DNA of 55,156 bases from Bacteroidota bacterium (lineage in GTDB: Bacteria; Bacteroidota; Bacteroidia; Flavobacteriales_F; PHOS-HE28). Positions 32,009-39,746 of the stretch are shown piece by piece (the first letter of the stretch is position 1; every line of letters begins with the position of its first letter). The translations under genes were made by a program, and so were the position numbers. The stretch lies in contig JAFDZF010000006.1 in NCBI GenBank assembly GCA_018267055.1, forward strand, positions 1 to 55,156. The letters run 5' to 3'. Under the pieces are notes generated by a model. It saw only the letters and a list, made by a program, of their open reading frames with translations. It had not been told where the DNA came from and did not search any database.

Positions 32009-33427
32009 GGTCAGGCTCCCTTTGCCTTGGACGAGACTTTCCATACGGAGATCCAGGATCGTTATGTCAATTCGATCGCCGTTTTGATGGATGGTAAGAT
32101 CCTGGCCTCTGGTGAGATGAGAATGCCGGGCGATATGAGTGTCAGAGGCAGTATGCGGCTATTACTGGACGGCTCACACGATGAAGGATTCCCTCCATTT
32201 CCACAGAGCATCGGACAGGGAAAATTGACTTTTTGGGACGGCGGATATTACGTAGCCGTTGGCCAGACCGTGAGGAGATTGACCGGTGAAGGTTTGGTCG
32301 ACCCTGGGTTCATTCAGATGAACTCTGGTCCTTATTTTTTGTCCTTCCAAGGCGGCGACTACCATGTCTTCCCGGATGGGCGGCTGCTGATCGCCGGCAA
32401 GCACGACTTGGACGATCCCGTCCGTGGCTTCGTGGGCCAGTACAACTTGATCTGGTTCAGCAACGAAGGTTACCTGGACACCACGCGGGAGCATCGCCAG
32501 GGTAACGGCACGGTGTACTTCCTGAACGAACTGCCCGATGGGCGGTTCCTGTGCAGCGGCACGTGCACGGTCTTCGATGGTCAGCCGGTGGACCGCTTCT
32601 TCCGCACGTTCTCCGATGGGGCGGTGGATACCGGCTTCCACAGCGGCGTATACCTGGGCAATGTGCGGAAGGTATTACCCTTGGACGATGGCCGCTTCTA
32701 TGCGGGCGGCAACTACTGGACCTCCCAGGTGGAGAACGACACGGTACGCCTGGCGCGCTTTCTCCCGGACGGGGCACTGGACCCGACGTTCGCGATCCCG
32801 CATTTCGCCAACGAAGGCGATGTGGCAACTTCACATCCAACGGGTCCCTTTGTGCACTTCCTGCGGCCCTGGACGGGCGGCCAAATAATGGCATGTGGGA
32901 TGTTCTCATTGGTGAACGGAGAGGAGCGGCCGGGCATCTGCATATTGGACAGCACAGGGACGCTCACGCCTGCTTTCAGTGGCTGTAGGTTGGAGCCTTT
33001 CACCTATCAAGGCTCGACCTCAGCGATCATTAGCGATCTCAAAGTGGATGCCGACAGCACCCACTACTACATCTGCGGCATTTTCGCCGGCTACACCGAG
33101 GGCGAGGTGGAGCATCCCGAACAGCGGTTCATCGCGCGGCTGCACGTGGGCGATATCAGCACGAGCGTACCGGCGCCACCACCGGATGCACCGCTGCTCC
33201 ACATCCATCCCAATCCGGCCACGGACCGGGTCACCCTCACGTGCACGGGAGCTTACCCGCAAGGCATCGTGCGTGTATGCGATGCCACTGGCCGCGTGGT
33301 GGACACCTTGCCGCCACGGGCGCAGCAGGTGTATGATACCAGCACGCTGCCCGCGGGGCTGTATCTGGTGGAATATGCCCCGGCGAGCGGGGCAGGCCAC
33401 ACCGAGAAACTGATGGTACGACCGTGA
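31940..33427 (+). CDS. secreted delta-60-repeat-like protein with T9SS type A domain, paralogue 1
   Basis: 495 residues from a GTG that overlaps the previous stop. Signal peptide (TTMAACWAAIVASGQA), then repeats of the delta-60/beta-propeller kind (FPDGRLLIAGKHDLDD, LPDGRFLCSGT, LDDGRFYAGGNYW, RFLPDGALDPTF), then a type A sorting domain (LHIHPNPATDRVTLTC to EKLMVRP). The last 20 or so residues are nearly those of the upstream beta-helix protein. The central 300 residues are very similar to the next gene, while residues 25-130 differ more. A 14-bp perfect inverted repeat lies at codons 11-22. Ligand or activity is unknown. Confidence 0.85.
   Translation: MKFPDRHTLLTTMAACWAAIVASGQAPFALDETFHTEIQDRYVNSIAVLMDGKILASGEMRMPGDMSVRGSMRLLLDGSHDEGFPPFPQSIGQGKLTFWDGGYYVAVGQTVRRLTGEGLVDPGFIQMNSGPYFLSFQGGDYHVFPDGRLLIAGKHDLDDPVRGFVGQYNLIWFSNEGYLDTTREHRQGNGTVYFLNELPDGRFLCSGTCTVFDGQPVDRFFRTFSDGAVDTGFHSGVYLGNVRKVLPLDDGRFYAGGNYWTSQVENDTVRLARFLPDGALDPTFAIPHFANEGDVATSHPTGPFVHFLRPWTGGQIMACGMFSLVNGEERPGICILDSTGTLTPAFSGCRLEPFTYQGSTSAIISDLKVDADSTHYYICGIFAGYTEGEVEHPEQRFIARLHVGDISTSVPAPPPDAPLLHIHPNPATDRVTLTCTGAYPQGIVRVCDATGRVVDTLPPRAQQVYDTSTLPAGLYLVEYAPASGAGHTEKLMVRP
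31971..32003 (+). repeat. 14-bp inverted repeat in the signal-peptide codons, copy 1
   Basis: Arms CCACGATGGCCGCC and GGCGGCCATCGTGG with loop TGTTG. It can form a very stable hairpin beginning 31 nt after the GTG start. It is identical in the tandem paralogue. Confidence 0.8.
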
Positions 33428-33493
33428 GGTTCCCTGAGCGACATACGCTGTTGACCACGATGGCCGCCTGTTGGGCGGCCATCGTGGCTTCGG
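33362..33493 (+). repeat. duplication junction, copy 2
   Basis: Near-identical to 31878-32008, covering the last codons of paralogue 1 and the first codons of paralogue 2, including the hairpin. Only scattered substitutions separate the two copies. Confidence 0.75.
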
Positions 33494-34917
33494 CACAGGA
33501 GCCCTTCGCGTTGGACCCGACCTTCCAGACCGAGATACAGCGACAGTATGTCAATTCCATGATGGTCACGGATGACGGATTGATCGCGTCCGGTGTGATG
33601 CTCTTTCCCAGCGAGATCAATCCCAAAGCACTGGTGCGATTACTGCCAGATGGTCAACGTGATCCGGATTTCAATAACGGTGGTCTGGGAGGAGGAAAGA
33701 TCACACCTTGGGAAGGCCGATTTTACGTGGCCGTCGGCGACTTGGTGCGAAGAGTGCAGGCCGATGGATCAGCCGATCCCGATTTCATTTCCATGAACAC
33801 TGGTCCGTACTTCCTATCTCTACAGGGCGGCGACTATCACATCTTTCCGGATGGGCGGCTGCTGATTGCCGGCAAGCACGACCTGGACGACTCCACTCGT
33901 GGATTCGTGGGCCAGTACAACCTGATCTGGTTCAGCAACGAGGGCTATCTGGACACCACGCGCGTGCATCGCCAGGGTAACGGCACGAATTACTTCGTGA
34001 ACGCGCTGCCCGATGGGCGGTTCCTATGCAGCGGCACGGGCACCATCTTCGACGGCCAGCCGGTGGACCGTTTCTTCCGCACGTTCGCTGATGGGGCGGT
34101 GGACACCAGTTTCCACAGCGGCGTATACCTGGGGAACGTGAGAAGGGTGCTGCCTATGGACGACGGTCGCTTCTATGCCGGGGGCAACTACTGGACCACC
34201 CAGGTGGAGAACGACACGGTGCGGCTCGCTCGCTTCCTGCCCAATGGAGAATTGGATCCTACGTTCACCATCCCGCACTTCGCTACCGAAGGAGATGTCT
34301 CCGCCTCGCATCCGGCCGGTCCGTTCGTGCATTTCCTGCGTCCCTGGACCGATGGCCAGCTACTGGCGTGCGGCATGTTCTCCCAGGTGAACGGAGAGGA
34401 GCGGCCAGGTATCTGTATCCTGGATAGTACAGGCACGCTCACCCCGGCCTTCAGCGGTTGCCGTCTGGGGCCGTTCACGTATCAGGGTTCCACCACGGCC
34501 CTGCTCACGGACTTCAAGGTGGACGCCGACAGCACGCACTACTACATCTGCGGGATCTTCGCCGGGTATACGGAAGGGGAGGTGGAACACCCCGAGCAGC
34601 GGTTCATTTCCCGGCTGCACGTGGGCGACATCAGCACAGGCATATCGACACCGCGATCGGTCGAACCACAGTTCCATATCTATCCCAATCCGGCCAGCGA
34701 GCAGATCACCTTCAATTATGATCTGACCACCGCGCCGAAGAATGCGGCACTGTTGATCCGCGACATCACCGGCCGCGAGGTCGCACGCCTCGCATTGGTG
34801 CAGGGCCAAGACCGAACCCTCTTTGATACCCGCACCCTCGCAATAGGGACCTACACCGTAGGCTTGACGAACAACGGGCAGCATCTACGATCGGAGCGCC
34901 TTGTGATCCAGCGCTGA
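33424..34917 (+). CDS. secreted delta-60-repeat-like protein with T9SS type A domain, paralogue 2
   Basis: 497 residues, GTG start overlapping the previous stop (GTGA). The same signal peptide and repeat region as paralogue 1 (FPDGRLLIAGKHDLDD, LPDGRFLCSGTGTIFDGQP, MDDGRFYAGGNYW). The C-terminal sorting domain is different: FHIYPNPASEQITFNYDLT to SERLVIQR, the commoner Flavobacteriia type. So the two paralogues share the body but not the tail, indicating recombination at the sorting-domain border. It is the last gene of the three-gene T9SS cargo operon; a hairpin follows at 34932-34950. Confidence 0.85.
   Translation: MRFPERHTLLTTMAACWAAIVASAQEPFALDPTFQTEIQRQYVNSMMVTDDGLIASGVMLFPSEINPKALVRLLPDGQRDPDFNNGGLGGGKITPWEGRFYVAVGDLVRRVQADGSADPDFISMNTGPYFLSLQGGDYHIFPDGRLLIAGKHDLDDSTRGFVGQYNLIWFSNEGYLDTTRVHRQGNGTNYFVNALPDGRFLCSGTGTIFDGQPVDRFFRTFADGAVDTSFHSGVYLGNVRRVLPMDDGRFYAGGNYWTTQVENDTVRLARFLPNGELDPTFTIPHFATEGDVSASHPAGPFVHFLRPWTDGQLLACGMFSQVNGEERPGICILDSTGTLTPAFSGCRLGPFTYQGSTTALLTDFKVDADSTHYYICGIFAGYTEGEVEHPEQRFISRLHVGDISTGISTPRSVEPQFHIYPNPASEQITFNYDLTTAPKNAALLIRDITGREVARLALVQGQDRTLFDTRTLAIGTYTVGLTNNGQHLRSERLVIQR
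33455..33487 (+). repeat. 14-bp inverted repeat in the signal-peptide codons, copy 2
   Basis: The same arms and TGTTG loop as 31971-32003, at the same distance from the GTG start. Both arms are preserved without change. Confidence 0.8.
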
Positions 34918-34931
34918 CCCCCAAGGCGGAA

Positions 34932-34950
34932 ATTGCGGGAAATCCGCAAT
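34932..34950 (+). terminator. terminator-like hairpin after the T9SS cargo operon
   Basis: ATTGCGG-GAAAT-CCGCAAT, a 7-bp stem 15 nt after the last stop codon. No T-run follows, as with other hairpins in this genome. Confidence 0.45.
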
Positions 34951-35160
34951 CTCACTTCAGCGCGTCAGCCGCGACCTCAACGATCCAAAGTCCAATTGCT
35001 GATCCCCATCCCGAGAAGTGGGTATTCCAGCTGCCGGTAGATCATCGAACACGTGACGTCCACAGTTGTGTGGTCCCTAAGCTTGGCTGTTCCGAACCTC
35101 GACCCGTCGCTTCGGCACCGTAACCCATAAAACCGAAGAAACCGACAACCTGGCAGGAAC

Positions 35161-35230
35161 GAACGCGCGCATTCCCTTGTTTTCATTGGGAATGCGCGCC
35201 TCGCTGTGTGACCCCACCAGGAGTCGAACC
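35161..35230 (-). repeat. tRNA-Arg 3' end plus downstream hairpin, right-hand copy of the 70-bp repeat
   Basis: This is the intact copy of the repeat at 25953-26022. It contains 22 nt of the tRNA 3' end and the GCGCGC hairpin behind it. Together the two copies bracket the accessory segment of about 9.2 kb. Confidence 0.7.
35165..35199 (-). terminator. terminator hairpin of tRNA-Arg
   Basis: Perfect 12-bp stem GCGCGCATTCCC/GGGAATGCGCGC with an 11-nt loop, starting 9 nt beyond the tRNA 3' end on the minus strand. There is no clear T-run on either side. Confidence 0.6.
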
Positions 35231-35280
35231 TGGATCAAGAGTTTAGGAAACTCCTATTCTATCCATTGAACTATGGGGTC
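35209..35280 (-). tRNA. tRNA-Arg, anticodon CCT
   Basis: 72 nt on the minus strand, full cloverleaf: acceptor GACCCCA/TGGGGTC, D arm GTTC-AATGGATA-GAAT, anticodon arm GGAGT-TTCCTAA-ACTCT with CCT at positions 34-36, T arm CCAGG-TTCGACT-CCTGG, discriminator A. It reads AGG codons. CCA is not encoded (ACA follows the acceptor strand). A promoter box TACTTTCG lies 24 bp upstream and a strong hairpin downstream. The 3' end is duplicated 9.2 kb to the left. Confidence 0.95.
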
Positions 35281-35303
35281 CGGATAGCGGCCGAAGGCCG
35301 GCG

Positions 35304-35311
35304 CGAAAGTA
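35304..35311 (-). promoter_or_regulatory. promoter box of tRNA-Arg
   Basis: On the minus strand it reads TACTTTCG, a perfect TAnnTTCG, ending 24 bp before the mature tRNA 5' end. Confidence 0.5.
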
Positions 35312-35372
35312 GGCGCCACGGCCTTCGCGGCCCGCGAACCTCCCCTACCTTGTCCGGGCCATCCCCCGACCC

Positions 35373-36032
35373 ATGACCTCCTACGAGCAGATCTTCGAGA
35401 ACAACCGCCGCTGGCTTGCCGAGAAGACCGCGAACAACGCGGATTTCTTCGCCAAGCTGGCCCAGGACCAGAACCCGGAGTACCTCTACATCGGCTGCAG
35501 CGACAGCCGCGTGACCGCCGAGGAGCTCATGGGCGCCCGGCCCGGCGAGGTGTTCATCCACCGCAACGTGGCCAACCTGGTGAACAGCACCGACCTCAAC
35601 GTGATCTCGGTGATCGACTACGCCGTGCGCCACCTGAAGGTGAAGCGCATCGTGATCTGCGGGCACTACAACTGCGGCGGCGTGAAGGCGGCCATGACCC
35701 CCAAGGACCTGGGCGTGCTCAACCCCTGGCTGCGCAGCATCCGCGACGTGTACCGCATGTACAAGGACGAGCTGAACGCCATCGCCGATGAGGGCCGCCG
35801 CTATGACCGCCTGGTGGAGCTGAACGTGCAGGAGCAGTGCGTGAACGTGATCAAGTACGCCGTGGTGCAGCAGCGGTACGTGAAGGAGGGCTTCCCCGTG
35901 GTGCACGGCTGGGTGTTCGACGTGCGCACCGGCCTGCTGAAGGACCTGGGCATCGACTTCCCGAAGATCCTCAAGGGCATCCAGGAGATCTACGACCTCA
36001 CCGGCCAGGACTGGTTCGCTCCCTCCGTGTAA
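35373..36032 (+). CDS. beta-class carbonic anhydrase
   Basis: 219 residues. Zinc and catalytic residues are visible: Cys42, Asp44 and Arg46 in IGCSDSR, then His98 and Cys101 in ICGHYNCGG. It interconverts CO2 and bicarbonate in the cytoplasm. The ATG at 35373 follows a TACCTTG-type box at 35346-35352. The gene stands alone beside tRNA-Arg, just outside the accessory segment. Confidence 0.93.
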   Translation: MTSYEQIFENNRRWLAEKTANNADFFAKLAQDQNPEYLYIGCSDSRVTAEELMGARPGEVFIHRNVANLVNSTDLNVISVIDYAVRHLKVKRIVICGHYNCGGVKAAMTPKDLGVLNPWLRSIRDVYRMYKDELNAIADEGRRYDRLVELNVQEQCVNVIKYAVVQQRYVKEGFPVVHGWVFDVRTGLLKDLGIDFPKILKGIQEIYDLTGQDWFAPSV

Positions 36033-36092
36033 AGAACGGGGACGGGATGCGGGCGGGCGGCCCTAATTTTCGTCCTCAACGGTGAACGCTCC

Positions 36093-36317
36093 ATGACCGT
36101 GGACAAGACCAGGGGGACGGATGCGGGCGCGAAAGCGCTCCTAGGAACCCTGCCCATTGCCACCGGCGGGCCGGCGCGCAGGCGGGACGGGAGCCGGATG
36201 GGCTTCGGCCGCTCCCAATACCGGCATACCGGCGGCCATGCGGGCGACCTCGATCCCGCCGCGTTGAAGGAAATGGTCACTTGGTCCGTCAACGACCTGC
36301 GCGACCGCTATCCCTGA
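36093..36317 (+). CDS. small hypothetical protein
   Basis: 74 residues, basic, with no membrane helix or signal peptide. The end PAALKEMVTWSVNDLRDRYP looks like an ordered helix and the start is Gly/Ala/Arg-rich. A promoter-like TAATTTTCG lies 20 nt before the ATG, and the next gene begins 6 bp after the stop, so it may be real. I recognise no family. Confidence 0.5.
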   Translation: MTVDKTRGTDAGAKALLGTLPIATGGPARRRDGSRMGFGRSQYRHTGGHAGDLDPAALKEMVTWSVNDLRDRYP

Positions 36318-36322
36318 TCCCC

Positions 36323-36676
36323 GTGAACGCCCCGTCCGCCCACGAAGCCCTGCTGCGCAAAAGCTATGCGGCCTTCAACGTCCGGGACGTGGACACGGTG
36401 CTGCAGGCCCTGGCCCCGGACGTGGAATGGCCCGACCAGCTCGACGGTGGCGTGGTGCTGGGCCGCGAAGCCGTGGGCGCCTACTGGCGCAGGCAGTGGC
36501 AGGTGTTCGACCCGTACGTGGAGCCCGTGCGCTTCACCGACAGCCCTGAGGGCCTGGTGGTGAACGTGCACCAGGTGCTCAAGGGCCTCGATGGGGCCAT
36601 CATCTCCGACGGCGTGGTGCGCCACATCTACACCTTCCGCGACGGGCTGGTCACGCGCATGGTCATCCGGTTCTGA
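36323..36676 (+). CDS. nuclear transport factor 2 (SnoaL-like) family protein
   Basis: 117 residues from a GTG at 36323. Features of the NTF2-like cone fold: helix ALLRKSYAAFNVRDVDTVLQAL, the strand-entry DVEWPDQLDGG, REAVGAYWRRQW, and the final HIYTFRDGLVTRMVIRF. Members are small-molecule-binding proteins or isomerases; no activity can be assigned. It is probably co-transcribed with the small gene before it. Confidence 0.78.
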   Translation: MNAPSAHEALLRKSYAAFNVRDVDTVLQALAPDVEWPDQLDGGVVLGREAVGAYWRRQWQVFDPYVEPVRFTDSPEGLVVNVHQVLKGLDGAIISDGVVRHIYTFRDGLVTRMVIRF

Positions 36677-36687
36677 GCGCGCAGGGA

Positions 36688-38781
36688 TCAGCGCACCCCG
36701 CTGCCGGGAGGCAGCGGCCCCGGAGGTCGCACGAAGTGCAGCCGGCCCTCGGCATCCTCGGCCATCAGCACCATGCCCTGGCTTTCGATGCCCTTGAGCT
36801 TGCGCGGCTCCAGGTTGGCCAGCAGCAGCACCTGCTGGCCCGGCAGCGCAGCGGGATCGAAGTGCTGCGCGATGCCGCTCACCACGGTGCGCGGTGCGGC
36901 CTCGCCGATGTCGATGGTGAGCTTCAGCAGCTTGTCGGCCTTGGCCACCTTCTCCGCAGCGGTGATGGTACCGATGCGCAGGTCGAGCTTGCTGAAGTCG
37001 TCGAAGGTGATGTTCGCCTTCGCTTCCACCGCGGCCGCGGGCGCTTTCTGCTCCTTCTTCTCTTCCGTAGGTTGTGGTTGCATGGCGTGCAGGCGGTCCA
37101 CTTCGGCTTTGATCTCCTCGTCGACGATCGGCTTGAAGAGGTGCTCCGGCTTGCCCAACGGCATGTCCGGCCTGATGAGGTCGGCGCGCAGGGCCTCGTC
37201 CCATCTCAGCTCACCGAGGCCCAGCATGCCGCGCAGCTTCTTCGCCGTGAACGGCAGGAAGGGCTCCAGCCATACGCTCAGCGCCGCGGTGATGCGGAGG
37301 CTGTTGAAGAGGACGGTGCGCGTGCGCTCGGGATCGCTCTTCTGCAGCTTCCAGGGCTCGGTGTCGGTGAGGTACTTGTTGCCCAGGCGCGCCGCGTTCA
37401 TGGCACCGGCCAGCGCGTCGCGGAAACGGAAGCGATCGATGTCGGCCGATACCCGGTCGGGGATCGCGTTCAGCTCGGCCCAGAGCATCGTGTCCTGGTC
37501 CGTGCCGCCGGCCGGCTCCGGCGCTTGGCCGCCGTAGAACTTCTCGCAGAGCACCAGCACCCGCTGCACGAAGTTGCCCAGGATGGCCACCAGCTCGTTG
37601 TTGTTCTTGTCCTGGAAGTCCTTCCAGGTGAACTCAGCGTCCTTGAACTCCGGCAGGATGGAGGCGAGCGCATAGCGCAGTTCGTCCTGCCTGTCGGGCC
37701 AGCGCTCGATGTACTCGTGCAGCCACACCGCCCAGTTGCGGCTGGTGCTGATCTTCTGCCCCTCCAGGTTCAGGAACTCGTTCGCCGGCACGTTCTGCGG
37801 CAGGATGAACCCGCCGTGCTGCTTCAGCAGGATGGGGAAGATGATGCAGTGGAAGACGATGTTGTCCTTGCCGATGAAGTGCAGCAGGCGCGTGTCGTCG
37901 GCCTTCCACCATTTCTCCCAGTCCTGGCCATGGTCCAGCGCCCACTGCTTGGTGGCGCTGATGTAGCCGATGGGCGCATCGAGCCAGACGTAGAGCACCT
38001 TGCCCTCCGCTCCGGGCAGCGGCACGGGCACGCCCCAGTCGAGGTCGCGCGTCATGGCGCGGGGACGCAGGCCGTCCTTCAGCCAGCTGTTGCACTGGCC
38101 CAGCACCTGCGGCTTCCATTCGCCCGCGTCGTGCTGGAGCTCGCCGTCGAGCACGCCCGTGTTGATCCATTCCTCCACCCATTGCTGGCTGCGCTCCATG
38201 GGGAGGTACCAGTGCTTCGTGGGCTTCAGCACCGGGGTGCTCCCGCTCAAGGTGCTCCGCGGGTCGATGAGGTCCTTCGGGCTCAGCGCGCTGCCGCATT
38301 TCTCGCATTGGTCGCCGTAGGCGTTGGTGTTGCCGCAGTTCGGGCAGGTGCCCGTGATGTAGCGGTCGGCGAGGAACTGCTTCGCCTCCTCGTCGTAGTA
38401 CTGCTGCTCCTCCTGCTCGGTGAAGGCGCCGTTGCGGTGCAGCTGCAGGAAGAAATCCTGCGAGGTCCGCGTGTGCAGCTCGGAGCTGGTGCGGTGATAG
38501 ATGTCGAAGGCGATGCCGAGGTCGCGGAACGCATCGCGCATCAGCACGTGGTACTTGTCCACGATGGCGCGCGGGGTGCTGCCCTCCTTCATCGCGCGGA
38601 TGGTGATGGCCGCGCCGTGCTCGTCGCTGCCGCACACGAACAGCACCTCCTTGCCCCGCGCCCGCAGGCTGCGCACATAGATGTCGGCGGGCAGGTAGGC
38701 CCCGGCGATGTGGCCGATGTGCAGGGGGCCGTTGGCGTAAGGCAGGGCGGCGGTAACGGTATGGCGTACGGTCTCCTTCAC
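36688..38781 (-). CDS. metG: methionine--tRNA ligase
   Basis: 697 residues from a GTG. The class I signature HIGH is at residues 21-24 (PYANGPLHIGH), the zinc knuckle reads CPNCGNTNAYGDQCEKCG, and the KMSKS loop appears as KISTS. The C-terminal EMAP-type tRNA-binding domain starts about ITFDDFSKLDLRIGTI and favours dimerisation. The GTG at 38781 is chosen because a TACTTTCG box lies 18 bp upstream and upstream residues are not conserved. Convergent with the NTF2-like gene, 11 bp apart. Confidence 0.95.
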   Translation of the reverse strand: MKETVRHTVTAALPYANGPLHIGHIAGAYLPADIYVRSLRARGKEVLFVCGSDEHGAAITIRAMKEGSTPRAIVDKYHVLMRDAFRDLGIAFDIYHRTSSELHTRTSQDFFLQLHRNGAFTEQEEQQYYDEEAKQFLADRYITGTCPNCGNTNAYGDQCEKCGSALSPKDLIDPRSTLSGSTPVLKPTKHWYLPMERSQQWVEEWINTGVLDGELQHDAGEWKPQVLGQCNSWLKDGLRPRAMTRDLDWGVPVPLPGAEGKVLYVWLDAPIGYISATKQWALDHGQDWEKWWKADDTRLLHFIGKDNIVFHCIIFPILLKQHGGFILPQNVPANEFLNLEGQKISTSRNWAVWLHEYIERWPDRQDELRYALASILPEFKDAEFTWKDFQDKNNNELVAILGNFVQRVLVLCEKFYGGQAPEPAGGTDQDTMLWAELNAIPDRVSADIDRFRFRDALAGAMNAARLGNKYLTDTEPWKLQKSDPERTRTVLFNSLRITAALSVWLEPFLPFTAKKLRGMLGLGELRWDEALRADLIRPDMPLGKPEHLFKPIVDEEIKAEVDRLHAMQPQPTEEKKEQKAPAAAVEAKANITFDDFSKLDLRIGTITAAEKVAKADKLLKLTIDIGEAAPRTVVSGIAQHFDPAALPGQQVLLLANLEPRKLKGIESQGMVLMAEDAEGRLHFVRPPGPLPPGSGVR

Positions 38782-38799
38782 GGTCCGGGGCTTGGGCTG

Positions 38800-38807
38800 C
38801 GAAAGTA
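38800..38807 (-). promoter_or_regulatory. promoter box of metG
   Basis: On the minus strand it reads TACTTTCG, a perfect TAnnTTCG box, 18 bp before the GTG start. Confidence 0.55.
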
Positions 38808-38888
38808 CCGAAGCGGGACCGCCGAGCGAGGCCGCCCGCACCGGACCGACCGGAACGGCCGACCTTTACGGGACCTTCTCCGCACGCC

Positions 38889-39704
38889 ATGCGACCGCCC
38901 CCTTCGCCCACCACGCCCAGGCCGACCCGCCCCCAGCGATCGGAACGGGCGGCCCGCGTCACCACGCTCCTGGCACTGGTGTTCTTCGCATTGCACACCG
39001 CCTGCATCGCTCAACGCGGGGATGCGTCCAGCCTCGGGGAGGTGTACCGCTCCCCCGACCTTGTCATCACCCGCATCGCGAAGGATGCGTTCATCCACAC
39101 CTCGTTCAAGCGGACCGAGGACTTCGGGAACGTGCCGTGCAACGGCCTGATCGTGCGGGACGGCAATGAGGTCATCGTGTTCGACACCCCGACCACGGAC
39201 CGAACGGCGGAAGAGCTGATCGGCTGGCTGGACAGCACGCTCCATTGCCGGATCGACGCGGTCATCCCGACGCATTTCCACGACGATTGCCTGGGCGGGC
39301 TACAGGCGTTCCATGACCGGGGCGTTCCTTCCTACGCGCATTCCAGGACGATCGAGCTCGCGAAAGCACAAGGCCTTGCCGTGCCGGAGAACGGCTTCAA
39401 GGATCCGCTCGTGCTCCGGGTCGGGGCGGACAGCATCCGCGCGACGTTCTTCGGCGAGGGCCATACCCGGGACAACATCGTAGTGTACTTCCCGGAGGAT
39501 AGCGTGCTGTTCGGGGGCTGCCTGGTAAAGGAAATGGGCGCCGGCAAAGGCTACCTGGGCGATGCGAACGTGGCCGCCTGGTCCGCCACCGTCGAGCGGG
39601 TCAAGGCCGAATACCCGGACGCGGTGATCGTCGTCCCTGGTCATGGGGCGCCCGGGACCCGGGAATTGTTGGACTACACGATCAAGTTGTTCAAGACCGA
39701 CTGA
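38889..39704 (+). CDS. subclass B1 metallo-beta-lactamase
   Basis: 271 residues with an N-terminal export signal (TTLLALVFFALHTACIAQ) behind an unusually long Pro/Arg-rich start. All B1 zinc ligands are present in order: His129, His131 and Asp133 (HFHDD), His192 (GEGHTRDN), Cys211 (GGCLVK) and His252 (PGHG). The substrate-binding Lys of CLVK and the Asn of GDAN are also kept. B1 enzymes hydrolyse penicillins, cephalosporins and carbapenems in the periplasm. There are no mobile-element signs around it and base use matches its neighbours, so it looks resident. The substrate range is unknown. Confidence 0.88.
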   Translation: MRPPPSPTTPRPTRPQRSERAARVTTLLALVFFALHTACIAQRGDASSLGEVYRSPDLVITRIAKDAFIHTSFKRTEDFGNVPCNGLIVRDGNEVIVFDTPTTDRTAEELIGWLDSTLHCRIDAVIPTHFHDDCLGGLQAFHDRGVPSYAHSRTIELAKAQGLAVPENGFKDPLVLRVGADSIRATFFGEGHTRDNIVVYFPEDSVLFGGCLVKEMGAGKGYLGDANVAAWSATVERVKAEYPDAVIVVPGHGAPGTRELLDYTIKLFKTD

Positions 39705-39746
39705 GCATGCCGGCATTCATTCGGACCGGCCCCTGATCTTCGGCCC

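Larger units (their letters stand above)
34918..35208. other. intergenic region between the T9SS cargo operon and tRNA-Arg
   Basis: 291 bp with a hairpin behind the cargo operon and a long hairpin behind the tRNA. The stretch between (about 34955-35160) holds no convincing gene; a 69-codon minus frame there has no recognisable features. Confidence 0.45.

Noticed and set aside
34977-35186. Minus-strand frame of 69 codons near the tRNA that might be an integrase remnant
   Set aside because: The segment DHTTVDVTCSMIYRQLE vaguely recalls a tyrosine recombinase end, but the spacing from His to Tyr is wrong and no other recombinase motif is present.
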